NCBI GenBank assembly: GCA_018894105.1
Contig: CM032117.1
Span: forward strand, 48,766,503-48,830,502
Length of the DNA stretch: 64,000 nucleotides
Direction: 5' to 3'
Origin: Jacaranda mimosifolia
Taxonomy: Eukaryota > Streptophyta > Magnoliopsida > Lamiales > Bignoniaceae
The notes below the pieces were generated by a model that worked only from the letters and a program-made list of their open reading frames with translations, made no database searches and was not told the DNA's origin. Positions 1-12,085 of this stretch are shown here, piece after piece. Every line of letters starts with the position of its first letter. The first letter of the stretch is position 1. A program made the translations under genes and the position numbers.

Positions 1-2408
1 ACAACAATACAAAATTAATTTGTATTCATTTTCTTTATACAGAAGAATCATGTATATATTTCTAAAGAGCAAAAACAAAAAGCAAACTGTCCATCACATA
101 TATAGTAACCTAATTAATGCAAATTTTAATTTTTTTTTGAACTACTCTAAAGTCTCTAATATTTAAAATCACTACCAGTCTTCTCAGGAATAAAAAAAAA
201 AAAACAGATGATGTTGATAAAGATCAAACTATATTATCGCACTAGACATTGGATAAACAATTATTCCAATTTCCTGGAATTAAAATGGGTTGTTATATAT
301 AGGCAAGCTTCGTGTAAATAATTTCGTAATTAATCATACGTGTAAAATAGAATTCTTGTAATTAATTTTTTGTTAAGCCATCTACAAAATGCAATTTTTT
401 CACTTAAAAATATGATCCCTTGAAGTAATTATATAACTTCAACTAAATCCCAATAAGTTGGCAAAAAGGATAAAAATGTGAGATACTCCAAGGCTTTATT
501 TGCCATTGTTTTGCAAAAAAAATATATTTTGACGAGGAAAAATGTTGGGAAATATGATATATATTTAGTTTTATTTTGAGAGCAATTAGAGATTGTTTTG
601 ATAGAAAATTATGTGTTTCATTTTATTTGAAATGAGAATAATACCTTTTTGTTGGTCAGTGGGGGTGAAAATATAATTTAAAATCAATATTTTTATGTAT
701 GAATAATAGTAATATAAAAAAAATACATATATATAATATATAATGACTATATATTATTTTGAGAAATGAGAAAAAAGGCATCTTGCAAATACTTTTAGAA
801 GTACCCTCAAAAAATAAATCCAAATATGTAATTTCATTTTATGATTGAAAAATATTTTGAAAAAACAGAACCCAACAAATCCCATATTTTCTTTTGAATT
901 TGCATCTATAGATCTATGTTAATTCAAAAGTTGACTTTCAAAGACTGGGATGGAGAGAGGAAATATTAATACCAAGTACTAATTACAATTAAATTATTGT
1001 TATTTTCAGTAGTATTCTACTATAGTGCTTATATCTTCAGCTTTATTTAAATATTTTGTCTCCAAAACAATATCTTTATTTTAGCTAAAAAAATTTTTTT
1101 TTTTTAAATAATATTATAGCCAGAGTTGGAGCCTACTCTGGCTATAACCTCTAGGTCTAGTAAGATAGTAATGTACCCATGTGATCTATAAATATTCAAG
1201 TAAGATAGTTTTACCCACTAAATGATACTAATTAAACTATTTAATTCAATATTTGCCAGCTCATTAATTGATTCACCTCACATGTGTTTTCTAGCTTAAT
1301 CAAAATTTATAACAATCGCCTTCATTTATAAAGTCAAACATAAGATATATGCAATTCTGTTTACCTTTTTGTTTAAGTTCCCTCTTTTTTTTATGACTAC
1401 TTTTAATTATGTTCTTGTCAGAGCATGTGGGCAGCCCAAATATTAAATGTTAGCACAAGAATCAATACCAAATATGCACCTTAATTTTTAGTGCTCATTG
1501 CACCACAGATGGACTTTCTATAACATATATGGCTTTCACAATACAAACACTGTTAATCATAATATTGAACAAAAAATCACAAATATTGTTTAATAGTACA
1601 AACTTCGCCAAAAATTAAATGTTCATAAATACAAAGGCCATTTTGAATCCTCTTTTACATTCCCTATTTTATCTTCTATCTCAATTTACTGTATTTACGT
1701 CAAACCACACAACAAATGCATTACAAATACCGCAGTTTAATTTATATCACAATTTTCAAATTGATAAATTGGTTAAAGAATTATATGATTTGAAATGTGA
1801 ATAAAGAGATGTCACTACTAGTTAGGAACACACCAATGATTTTATTTTATTTTTTAATTTTTAAGAATATTCTATTAATCCTGGAGTCAATGTAAACATT
1901 TACATCATAAAATGAGCCCCAACATTTCTAAAGCGAGGCCATACTTGCTAATTCCTCCAGCCATAGATTAGGCGGAAAATTTTACAACAGATTTGACAAA
2001 ACATCTAATTCTTTTTTAATTTCAAATTTTGATTTGTTATATTGAAATTTAGGTGTAGGAAAATATCAAGTGAGCCGTACGTATTATATGACCTAATAAA
2101 CAGGCATATATACACACATACATATAACTGCATAATATGTTGCATTTATGTGAAGGATTTTGGATTAATTTGAGAAAGATATTTGGAGATAAAAGTTTCA
2201 AATAAACTCACTCAACATTAGGTGGATCCTTTGAAGATATCAATCAATCTTAACGTCCATCTTCACTTGAAATTTCTTTCAAGTTGAATGAATTTCTCTC
2301 ATTACATATGAATATTTTAGCACCCTTAACTCGTAAATTCGCAGAAACAGAAAGAAGGATAGATATATATAGAGGTGGATGGAATTATAAGAGCAAAAAC
2401 ATATATAC
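1..2408 (-). other. Gene-free AT-rich stretch, probably intron of the PLD gene
   Basis: No recognisable exon, RNA gene or repeat unit was found here on either strand. It lies directly downstream, on the minus strand, of the PLD alpha exon donor site at 2408-2407, so the simplest reading is the 5' part of a long first intron running off the window edge. I looked for the rest of the C2 domain (the stretch around the conserved LYAT and NPxWYE motifs) and did not see it. The alternative is that the gene is truncated. Confidence 0.4.
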
Positions 2409-2504
2409 CTTATGAAAAAACTTGCCAACAATTCCAGTGTGGAGCTTATCAATCTCATATATAGTTGCATGAAGATCTCCATGGAGTAAAACCTCTGCGG
2501 CCAT
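2409..2504 (-). CDS. PLDalpha: Phospholipase D alpha, first coding exon (N-terminus of C2 domain)
   Basis: Translation from the ATG at 2504-2502 gives 32 residues that start MAAEVLLHGDLHATIYEID and end GKFFHK, followed at once by a GT donor (AAG/GTATAT). The pattern LLHG-LHATIYEVD-L is the conserved start of plant PLD alpha enzymes, which hydrolyse phosphatidylcholine and similar lipids to phosphatidic acid at membranes. It forms the first strand of the Ca2+-dependent C2 membrane-binding domain. The two HKD catalytic domains are not in the window, so activity cannot be judged. The reading frame is open across the exon with no damage. Upstream on the minus strand is a purine-rich leader. The family call is strong although only 32 of roughly 800 residues are visible; which PLD alpha paralogue it is cannot be told, and a truncated gene copy remains possible. 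Confidence 0.75.
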
Positions 2505-2600
2505 CTTCTTAATTTACAACTTCTTCTTCTTCTTCTTCTTCTTCTCTCTTTTCTTTTCTTCCTTCCTTTCCCCTATATATCAAATTACACTATCATTGAG
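2505..2600 (-). promoter_or_regulatory. Purine-rich 5' leader with (GAA)n of the PLD exon
   Basis: Immediately upstream of the PLD start codon the minus strand is almost pure A/G, including about nine GAA units at 2519-2545 and further GA-rich sequence to about 2570. Such leaders are common in plant 5' untranslated regions. The transcription start is not defined. Confidence 0.45.
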
Positions 2601-3724
2601 TATTTGTAGACCAAAACCAACGACAAATTCACACCAAAAGAGAAATTTCAACTTTTAATTTCGATTCATCGATATATCGGAGAAATTTCTGTCATGCATG
2701 CACAGTTGACATTATATTGAGTTAATTTATTTATAGCGTGGAGGGGAGAAGAAGACATATACTACGGAGAAAAAGGGGTTTTAGTTGGGATATATATAAT
2801 ATATTATAGTAGTAATTAGTTTGGGTTAATTATTGATAATGATATTAATTAACGTCAGCAGCCCATGTTCAGCAATTCATTCTTTAATTAAAATGGAGTA
2901 GTGATTATGTCTAAGTTGGAGTACGTACGTAAATACTATATATTGTAATGTGGTGAGCCAATTAAGAATCTCAACTTGGGGGCTGCCTTTTCTTGACAAT
3001 AATGGGAAGGTAAGTACTTCTTGTTTGTTTTATTATTATTATTATTTTTTATTTTATTTTTTTCTATTTCGCTTTTCTCACCTTTTATTTCTATTTCATG
3101 TTAAATTTTAAACTAGTCATATTTTTAGTATGTTTAGATCTTAATTTTTGATAGAGAAAAAGAAAAAATAGATATAAAAATAAAACATTAAACTAGTTTC
3201 ATTTGCGGAGAGGAAAAGATTAATATTTTAACTACTTCTTGCCAAAATTAATGAACAAACATAACCTTAGGATTAAAAAGTAAATAAATTATAGGGCTAT
3301 ATATTTTCATTACAATTAATAGTAATACAAATTTGTAAACATTAAACCGTTCAGTATGTCTATTGGAACCTTATTTGGGGTAGACTTGGTAAGCTAGAAA
3401 AAAATAGAACATATACAAATATATGTAGCAACTTGACTCGACTTGAGTTCACATCTGTAAGGTATATTCAACTTTATTAATTAAATTAACTTTGAAGTGG
3501 TTTTTCTTTGGAGTGGTGATTTGATTAGGTATGAAAATAAACATTCGCCTTCAACATAATTAAATTCGACTCTCAAAGTATTAAAATAAAAAGAAAAAAA
3601 TGTCAGGACTTCCGATCAATGCTAAATATGAGATATTTATAAGCATAAAATTTAAGGAGTTCTCATCGTATAAGGCAAGACATACATCTTAAAGGGATTC
3701 CAATCACTAGTCTAAGGCTAATAA
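2601..3724. other. Intergenic, AT-rich, no gene seen
   Basis: Contains only AT-rich sequence with short T- and AT-runs; the part next to 2600 should hold the PLD promoter. No ORF with recognisable similarity and no repeat boundaries were found. Confidence 0.4.
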
Positions 3725-4098
3725 GAGGGTGTTTCGATAAATTTATTTAAAATATCTTATAAGCTCCTACATATTATAAGATGTTTTTTAGAACTTTAAG
3801 ATGCTTAATTTTTTTTCTTCTTAAAATAAGTTGTTCAAGTATTTAAATAAAGTAAGATTTTAGAGCTTATAAAATGCTACTAATGATAATTTTGTAATTA
3901 AAATAATTAAGATTAAAAGAGCTTGTTGAGATCTCCTTACTTTTTTTTTAAAATAACTTATAATAAGATTATAACATCTTATTTTAGTATTTTATAAGCT
4001 CCTTTTCAAATTAAAAAAATTACAAAACACTTTTTAATATCTTTTAAACTCTTAAACATCTTATAAGATGTTTTGATGAGTTTACAAGCCTCACTCTC
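3725..4098. mobile_element. Tourist-like MITE (PIF/Harbinger type), copy 1
   Basis: The element starts GAGGGTGTTTCG and ends CACTCTC, flanked on both sides by TAA (3722-3724 and 4099-4101), the 3-bp duplication typical of PIF/Harbinger elements. The inside is a string of palindromic CTTATAAG motifs and matches the better preserved copy at 23848-24234. The right terminal repeat has lost its CCAAACA core. It has no coding capacity. Confidence 0.7.
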
Positions 4099-4101
4099 TA
4101 A

Positions 4102-4716
4102 GTTGTTATTTGCGGTTTAAATCTTCTATTATATTTTCTATTCCATCTCCTATTTTATTTCATATATAAATATATGACACGTATATTGAATATTTCCTTA
4201 TAAAAATAGTTAATAGAGAATCAAATATACTTGGTATAGATACAAGAAGTTGGAATAAAAGATAAAATAAAAAATAGAATAGAGAATTCAAAGTGCATTA
4301 CTTGTGAGGGGTCATTAATGCTAATACGATATATATATATATATATATTAATTAACCATATGTTTATTGAGGCTAAAAAATTTATTTATACATTTGAATC
4401 ATGACTGTTATATTTTCGTGAACTTGTATATAGATACGTCATATTATAACCCCACGACATCAAAATGATTTTCTTTTGAAAATACATTGGCGCGCAAAAA
4501 TAACATCTTTGAACTAGCAAATATTGACAGCACACATTTCCAATTCCATCTTAAAATGGATGTTCAAATCAATTTATTTGATATTCATAAATAATTAAAG
4601 AAGGAGAATAGTGTTTGAGCAAAAACACAGAATTCCTCTTAGAATTAGGTAATGATTGAATTTTCTAATAGCCTAGATCCAATATTAGGAGGACGACTAA
4701 GAAAGTCAATTAAAAA

Positions 4717-4749
<33 letters not shown>

Positions 4750-4771
4750 ATATATATATATTATAAATACT
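4102..4771. other. Intergenic with simple repeats
   Basis: Holds a (TA)n run at about 4329-4349 and a (CT)n then (TA)n run at about 4719-4761. No gene is recognised. The last three bases (ACT, 4769-4771) are the left target duplication of the CACTA-like element. Confidence 0.4.
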
Positions 4772-5760
4772 CAGTACAGAAAAAAAAAAAAAAAAAGAAA
4801 GTTCTTTTATGGATATTATCGACAGACCGACGGATTTTCAATGGAACGACAAATTTCCGACGGAGTTTTAACGGATTTGTTCGGATTGAAAAAGGCCTCA
4901 TCGCAAATGTGTTTCCATTACTTTTTCATCGACTGTATTACATCAGAAAATTTTCAATGGATTTTCATTGAGTTTCAGATGGAATTTGTATCGTTTCAGA
5001 CAATTAATTTTTCATTACATTTTTTACTGACTTTTCCATCGAAAAATTTCCAACAGATTTCTGAACGACCTCCAACGGATTGGTATTTTGTAATTATTAT
5101 TTCTTTAACTTCCCAATGAATCTGTGTTGGGAATCCATCGAATTTTTTTCTATATTATTAAATTAAAATTTATTTTCCGACAGAATGTCATTTGAATTCC
5201 ATCATATATTTTTTAATCAATTTTATCTTCTCAATTTTATTTTATTTTTAAATACATGTAACCTACTCAAACATTTTGTATACTACAAAACTAAAAATAT
5301 ACAAATTAATAAAAAATATTATATATTTCAAAAAAAATTAATTTTATAAATATAAAATTTCATTACAAACAAATCTTCATTACAAAGAAAACCTTAAAAA
5401 ATGCATTCTATCTATTGGCCGATGGGTGGGGAGGAAGCCAAATATTTGACTGGCCTGATGGTGGCGGGGGGCAGGTAGGTACGTGACTGATGGGGTGCCA
5501 TCTGTGAATAAAAAACAAACATATATCAAATTTCAATTTATATGGAGAACAATATCAACTTAAAAATTGATTAATTACATATGTGAAATGCATAAGAATA
5601 ATTAAAAATTAAAACAAATAAAACAAACATAAGGATAATCCATACATATAAGAGAAAAGCACCTGATTACTATTCATAAACACATAAAATTTTCATAAGA
5701 GTAATATCCATACACATAAGAGAAAAGCTCACTTACCTTATCAAAATATGCAGAATATAA

Positions 5761-5849
5761 GGGCTTGTTCTTTAGCATTTTGGGTAAATTCTGACAAATA
5801 TTTCGAGAGAATGGGTTTTTGGGAGAAAATTTGGAAAATATGCCAAGCG

Positions 5850-5880
<31 letters not shown>

Positions 5881-6535
5881 AATAGGGAAAATGAATTGAG
5901 AATGAGGTGGTTGTTTCTTTTTGTTTTGGGAAGAGACAAACTTTACTGTAGAGGTCAATCAGTTTAATTTTTGTTGGGTTTGTGGGGTGAAAATGATTTT
6001 TTTATGTAATGTATGTATATATATTTATAGTTGAATGATGTGTATGTGTGTATATATATGTATGTATAATGATTGATATATGGTTGTAATAAAATAATGT
6101 GTAATCAATTTAATTGGTGATTTATTATGAGCTTTACATTTTTATAAATTTAATATTAGCAAATGATGTGTTGCTTGGAAGAAAATACTTATTAATAAAT
6201 ATTCATTATTTATAAAATTATAATTATATCTTAATTATAAAAAATTGGCTAATACCATAATTATATCATGATTGTTAATATCGGCTTATAAAAAAATAAT
6301 TATAAAATAATTACTAATTATTGATTAAAATATAATTATTTAACTATTTATTATTTTTTATTTGTGTACAAATAAAGCTTAATTATTGATTTAAATAAAA
6401 TAATTTATTTAATAATGTATATATGTAATACTTATAACAATTCATCAAGATTAAAAAGATAAATAATTTTATATTATATGAAATTAAATCATCTTAAATT
6501 ATTTATTAAACTGCATTTAGAAATAATCACCTACC
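5761..6535. mobile_element. Truncated PIF/Harbinger left end inside the CACTA element
   Basis: Starts GGGCTTGTTCTTTAGC right after TAA (5758-5760) and then runs parallel for about 300 bp with the left end of the large element at 53599, including the shared stretch around GACAAACTTTACT. No matching right terminus is found before the LTR retrotransposon begins, so it was probably cut by that insertion or by deletion. The end point near 6535 is approximate. It includes a T-run of more than 20 at about 5851-5876. Confidence 0.55.
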
Positions 6536-6919
6536 AACCTGATTATCGATCCGATAAGTTGGGAATGGTTATATTTACTATCTTAAACGTATAAGTATAA
6601 TATGAGAATTGAGGAAACTATGACTAAACGAACTAGGAAACCTAATAAGGACATTTGATTACATTTAGATTTATAAATCAAAAGTTATTACGATGTTGGT
6701 TCAGGTGAACTTATACTGAATTTTGGATTAGCTAGGGAGCCAGGAGTTGAGCGTCAATATAACTAGGGAATACTCTCCATTTATCAGGTGAGGTTTATAC
6801 TAGCCTTCTTTGCTGGGGAAAAACATATATATATATATATATATATTTGTTAATATATCTTGATTGCTTGATTCTGTTTGTGTTGAGATTTAAATCGTTC
6901 TTTGTTCATTATATACTAT

Positions 6920-8136
6920 ACTGTGGTTCCTGTGTTAAACTTTGACAGCTTATCTGAATTGAACTGATCTTCCATGCCTGCCATTCTTGTGCCATTGTTA
7001 TTCAAAATATTAGCCTGTCTAGTAACATGATATTGCTTTATGATCTTGGTTATATACTCGAATTCGGTACTTCATACCTTTGCATTTTGATACATTGATT
7101 TTGTGATTCTCTTGTTTGAACCTAATAAATTGGTTAAACATCTCGTACCATGCTATTTTTGGGAAATCGATTTAGCACCCGTACTGTTTTATCTTTAGCA
7201 TACTTATCTCTGAATTCCTGCATGGAATGTGAGATATTAATGAAATATTCATCATGACTCCTTTTTTTAGAAGTAACCCTTAAACTATAGTTTGAAAATG
7301 ATATTTTCTAAATAACGTGTTCTTATTCAAAGGAATCTTGAAAAGTATCATTTGAATTTGGAAATTCACTGATAATCTTACCGAAACTGGACTTTTAGAT
7401 CTATCACCTGAACTTCAAAACTTCCAAAGGTTTCAAACTACGATTTAACCAATCCATTCTCAACCCAATTACCATATTTTATAATACTGTTGTGAGGTAG
7501 TCTTATTGACTAGAAGTTATTAGTTTATCCTGTTGCGAGGCAGTCTTGCTGACTACTCGTCAATGATTAACTAGTTAGCCTACTGCTGAATTTTACAATA
7601 TTTTCGTAACTTAGTGAAATCATTCTATTTCATATGGTGATTGTGGTATAAAAGAACTTATGTTGGTTGTTAGGACTCTCGTTCTTTTACATGTGATTCT
7701 TAATACCATTGGGGAACATTTTGGGCCCTCAGGACTGGTTGACAAGATGACCAAGACGACATTGGGCCGTCGGTGGCTGGTCTACCTATCAGGACCTAAT
7801 TTGTAATCTTGACTTCTGTATAGTAGGATGTTGGTTGCTGCTTGAAGCTTGATCAGTGAGGATCGATCCTACTAATTCGTGCTACATATATTTTTCGAGT
7901 TGGCCGCTCGTCGAGGCAATATAAGGGCATAGGTGGTTCCACGGTCAGAATGTTTATATAGAATATTGAGAGTCATAAAGGGGAAGGCCGTTCCATGGTT
8001 AGATCTATAAAAATGTCCCTTGTACAGCTGATTTTATAAAAATGAACGAAATCCTAGATTTTGAATCTGAGCTTTTGCAACTTAACATCTTTCTGTACAC
8101 TCGAATGTTTAAAATTAATTCAGCTCCTGAGTTTTT
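6920..8136 (+). repeat. Left LTR of the outer element, first segment
   Basis: Aligns with 18630-19868 of the right LTR, for example the shared text CCTGCCATTCTTGTGCC near 6974 and 18690. It stops at the insertion point of the inner element and resumes at 14603. The intact order seen at 19860-19880 shows the pre-insertion site. Confidence 0.75.
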
Positions 8137-9365
8137 TGTTAAGTTGTATTTTTTGTCCGTTTATTCGTATAATTTCTCCTTGTGATTAATAGTAGAAATG
8201 CTTAATTGTTGGGTTCTAACTTTCATTTTATATTTTGTGAAGCAAATTGAAGATTCGAGCTTATGCAGTTGAAAATTGAGTTTTTGACGTGTTTGGAGCA
8301 AAGATCACATTCTCGAGGAGACGAGTAATGGAAGAAGGAAATAATTCGAGTGCGGACATATTTTAGCAGTTGTATATTCCTGGAATGTTTTAATTTTTAT
8401 TTCTTTAATTAGGATAATTTTAGTTTTCTATTCTGGTAGGACTCTTATTAGTTTCCTAGTTGCATTAGGAGTAGTAGGCTATTTATAGGGAACTAGGTTT
8501 CTTTCATAGAGTAGTTTTTCATTCTTTTGTTTAGCGTATTTTTAGTTTCCTGTGTTTTCTTCTTCCCATAAGTTGCTAAACTCTTCTTCCAGCCTAAGGA
8601 ATTATCGAAGTTTTGGTTCTTTAGTATTTGTGAGATCTAATTGATTTAATTTATTTTCCTTATTCCTTGAGTATTTATTTATCTTCTGTTTTCATTACGA
8701 TTATTCAGGTTCATTGAATTTATGGCCCAAATTTGATAGCTTAGAATAATTGTCCTGTCAATTAGAACATTAAATCCGTAATTGTTTAATTGTTCTAATA
8801 TTTGTGGCAAATAACATAGTTATGTGTGGTGACCACATGCATGATTTATGTTATGTGGATAAATAATCTAGTCTAAATGAACCCGGCTTGTGTGTGTTTG
8901 TTGGCTAGCGCTGGGTCTCTCTAGTTTTTAATGCTGTTGATAAATTAAATCCTATAAGCGCTTCTTTAGAGTAGTTTATTAACAAGGGAAATAACTAATG
9001 AACTTCTCTTAGTTATCAAAATAGTAATGAGAGATTGGTTATTAGGGCGTCTGAGTAACTATGACCAGTTTATTCAAGAAAAGAGGAATTAATCTTTGCA
9101 TCAATTATCAGATCTGTGAACCAAACTGAGATTTTACCTTATGCTAGATTCCATTCTTATTGATTTCTTATTTTATTTGTGATTTATTTTACTTCTAAGA
9201 TTCTAGTTTTCATTTTTATAAAAATCCCCATTCTATTTTATTTTATTCAGTAAATTTGAAAGAAACAAAACTTACAAGTCCCTGTGGAATACGACCCTAC
9301 TCCCATTGATTACAAATCATATTTCTAGAGTAGAAATTTATTTTTGTTGGATTCAACACCCATCA
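8137..9365 (+). repeat. Left LTR of the inner element
   Basis: 1229 bp, TG...CA ends, nearly collinear with 13373-14602 with scattered substitutions and a few small indels. It is followed at once by the primer binding site. The high similarity implies more recent insertion than the surrounding element. Confidence 0.85.
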
Positions 9366-9370
9366 AATTT

Positions 9371-9388
9371 TGGCGCCGTTGCTGGGGA
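9371..9388 (+). other. Primer binding site of the inner element
   Basis: TGGCGCCGTTGCTGGGGA lies five bases after the left LTR, the normal place for priming minus-strand DNA synthesis. It corresponds to the tRNA-Asp type site with one change (GCT for GCC). Confidence 0.75.
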
Positions 9389-9417
9389 CTGGTGTCAGAT
9401 AATTTTGTTTCTTTTTA

Positions 9418-10870
9418 ATGCCTCGATCTTTTTGTACAGGTGAACTTCAATACGATCTCGAGATTGAGACGATTGTTCATAGATTACAGAGGGAGACTAA
9501 ATTGCAAAAGAAAAGCGAATTGTCACCTTCGGATCTCAATCTAGATACATCCAGTTCAACCAGTTCTAGCGATTCTTAACAAGAGGAAACAATAGCCCGT
9601 GAAAGAACTTTAAAGGAGTTAGCTGAGCTAGATTTGATTCAACAACTGCTTTGTATTGAATATCCAAACCTAGAAATACCTTTTGAGTTAGAATTTGGGT
9701 TGATCCACGGCTGGGAGATTGAAGATCCCCATAAGCATTTAAAGGCACTCTATATGGTGCTCGACTATGAAACCCCAAGGAATATCTAAGAAGCAAGAAG
9801 TTGCGAGCTTTTCCATTTTCCTTAGCAGATAAAGCTAAGGATTGGTTATTTTACATACCTCCTAGTTCTGTCACTACGTGGACTGAAATGGCAAGATTGT
9901 TCCTTGAGAAGTTTTTCCTTGCTTCACGCGCTACTAGCATTAGAAAAGAGATCAGCAGTATAAGATAAAGAGACATGAAAAATCTTCATGAATATTAGGA
10001 AAGGTTTAAACAACTTTGTGCAAGCTACCCACAACATGGTATTACTTAGCGGCTTCTCATTCAATACTTTTATGAAGGACTTCTACCAACGGAAAGAAGA
10101 ATGATGGATGCAGCAAGTCAAGGAGCCATAGTGAACAAAACTCCAAGTGAAGCTAGAGAATTGATTTCTATAATGGCTGCCAACTCCCAACAATTTGGAT
10201 ACTCTTGGGATCCTCCTAGAAGGATCAATGAGGTAAGTAATTCATCTCTTGAACGTCAGATTTCTACTTTAACTTCTTTTAATAGTTGGTTGTAGGAAAT
10301 ACGCAACAAGTCAAAGCTTGTGGGATTTGTGCTAATGTTGGCCATCCTACGGATATGTGTCCTGCGCTCCAAGAGAATTCCTGCGAACAAAATAATACAG
10401 TAGGAGGATTCCCTGGACCACCACAAAGAAAGTATGATCCCTACTCAAATACCTACAACCCAGGATGGAAAGATCATCTAAATTTTAGTTACGGAGGGTG
10501 ATCGCAAAACCACCAATACTTCCAACAAAAGTCGCTCCCTCCACAGCAACCATCCTCTTCAAATGTATGTCTCTCGAAGAGATTGTTAAATCCCTTGCAG
10601 CTAATACTCAACAATTTCAACAGAAAACGCGAGCAAGCATTCAGAATATGGAGAATCAGATAAGTCAGATAGCCACCTCAGTGAGCAGGATAGAATCCCA
10701 ATGGAGGTTACCCTCTTATACAGTTGTCAATCCCAAGCAGAACGTTAGCATGATTAATCTGAGGAATGGTGAGGAGCTGAAGGAACCCAGCAAGAAGATA
10801 GGAGATAACACTATTGTGAAAAAAGTGGAGAGAGAGAGAGATTGTCATGCCTCAAGATTCTGTTTAACAT
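9418..10870 (+). pseudogene. Gag polyprotein relic of the inner element
   Basis: From the ATG at 9418 the frame gives a typical Athila/Tat-like Gag start (MPRSFCTGELQYDLEIET). Later segments in shifting frames match the retrotransposon gag domain: FELEFGLIH..EDPHKHLK near 9690-9750, a stretch near 10000-10090, and MDAASQGAIVNKTPSEARELI from 10104. A zinc knuckle CGICANVGHPTDMC (CX2CX4HX4C) lies at about 10318-10360. Stops at 9577, 9787 and elsewhere and at least three frame changes rule out a working protein. Gag would package element RNA into virus-like particles. Confidence 0.8.
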
Positions 10871-10879
10871 TCACATGAA

Positions 10880-11658
10880 ACCAACGTGAAGGTGACAAGC
10901 TCATTGATTATACACCTTTCCTTTCCCGAAAGGTTTGCTAAATCTAAAATGCATGAAGAGGAAAAGGAGATTTTTGAAACTTTTCTCAAGGTCAAGGTAA
11001 ATATCCCACTACTTGATGCAATCAGTAAATACCTCGGTATGCTAAATTTCTCAAGAAATTGTGCACAAATAAAATAAAATTAAAGGGTAATGAAATAGTA
11101 AGTGTGGGGAAAAATGTCTCAGCAGTGATACAAAGAAAATTTCCCGCCAAATGCAAGGACCCAGGTATGTTTACTATCCCTTGCAAGATTGAAAAAGTTA
11201 GAATAGAAAAGGCTATGTGCGATCTTGGTACTTCAATTAATATCATGCCTCTTTCCATCTACTCTTCATTGAATATCAGTCCCTTGAAAGAAACAAGAGT
11301 TGTTCTTCAACTTGCTGATAGGTCTGTTGTATATCCCAAGGGAGTCCTAGAGGATGTGTTAGTACAAGTTAACGAATTGATTTTTCCTGCTGACTTTTAT
11401 GTACTTAACATGTCTGAAGATAACTCTCATAATTCATCACAAATACTGTTGGGAAGACATTTCCTTAGAACCTCTAGGACGAAAATTGATGTGCATGATG
11501 ATATACTCACTATGGAGTTTGATGATAATATGATTAAATTCAATATTTATGATGCCATGAAATATTCTAGTGATGAGTCTTGTGTTTTTGTTGTGGATAA
11601 TATTGATACTTTGACTCAAGAAATCTTGAATTTAAATGATGATAATTTCGTGCCATGA
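10880..11658 (+). pseudogene. Aspartic protease (retropepsin) region of the inner element
   Basis: The upstream part (FPERFAKSKM..EEKEIFETF..VNIPLLDAI) is the conserved linker before the protease. After a frame change near 11035, an open frame of 199 codons (11059-11658) contains the active-site-like MCDLGTSINIMP, where DLG-T-S replaces the usual D(S/T)GA-type pattern of plant gypsy proteases, and the ILLGRHFL motif of the family. The ORF ends just before a GCGCTTTTTAGGAGGCAACCCAA block that also follows protease in related plant elements; no reverse transcriptase follows. Confidence 0.75.
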
Positions 11659-11835
11659 GGAATAGCTACATCTAGCCAAAGACATTAAAGAGATGCGCTT
11701 TTTAGGAGGCAACCCAAACTTTCAATTTGTTGTTTATATTTTCAAAAAAAAAAAACAAAAAAAAAATCAATTTTTTTTCTCTTTAATTAGCTTTATTTAT
11801 TTCTGATGCAGGAAACGTTTTAAATTAGCTGACAA

Positions 11836-12085
11836 GGAAAGCTCTTCAATTTAGCCATGCCCACGCCTTGTTCAAAGACTTTTTCTGGCATGTTGGAATT
11901 ATTTGACAAGAAAAGTTCCTCAATCTAGCCGTGCCCACGCCTTGTTTAAAGACTTCTTTTGGCATGTTGGAATTATTTGACAAGAAAAACTCTTCCATCT
12001 ACCTGTGCTCACACCTTGTTGAAAGACCTCTTCTGGCACCATTAGAATTATATCTACCCATGCCCACGCCTTGTCTCTCATGCTA
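11836..12085 (+). repeat. 74-bp minisatellite in the inner element
   Basis: The phrase (A/G)TGCCCACGCCTTG recurs at 11857, 11931, 12005 (as GTGCTCACACCTTG) and 12060, so the unit is 74 bp with a shortened last copy of 55 bp. Each unit also holds GGCATGTTGGAATTATTTGACAAG or a variant. Tandem repeats between protease and the 3' LTR are known in Tat/Athila-like elements and can seed satellites. Confidence 0.75.

Noticed and set aside
1619..1804. 61-codon plus-strand frame
   Set aside because: AT-rich chance frame without motifs, and it lies in the likely PLD intron on the other strand.
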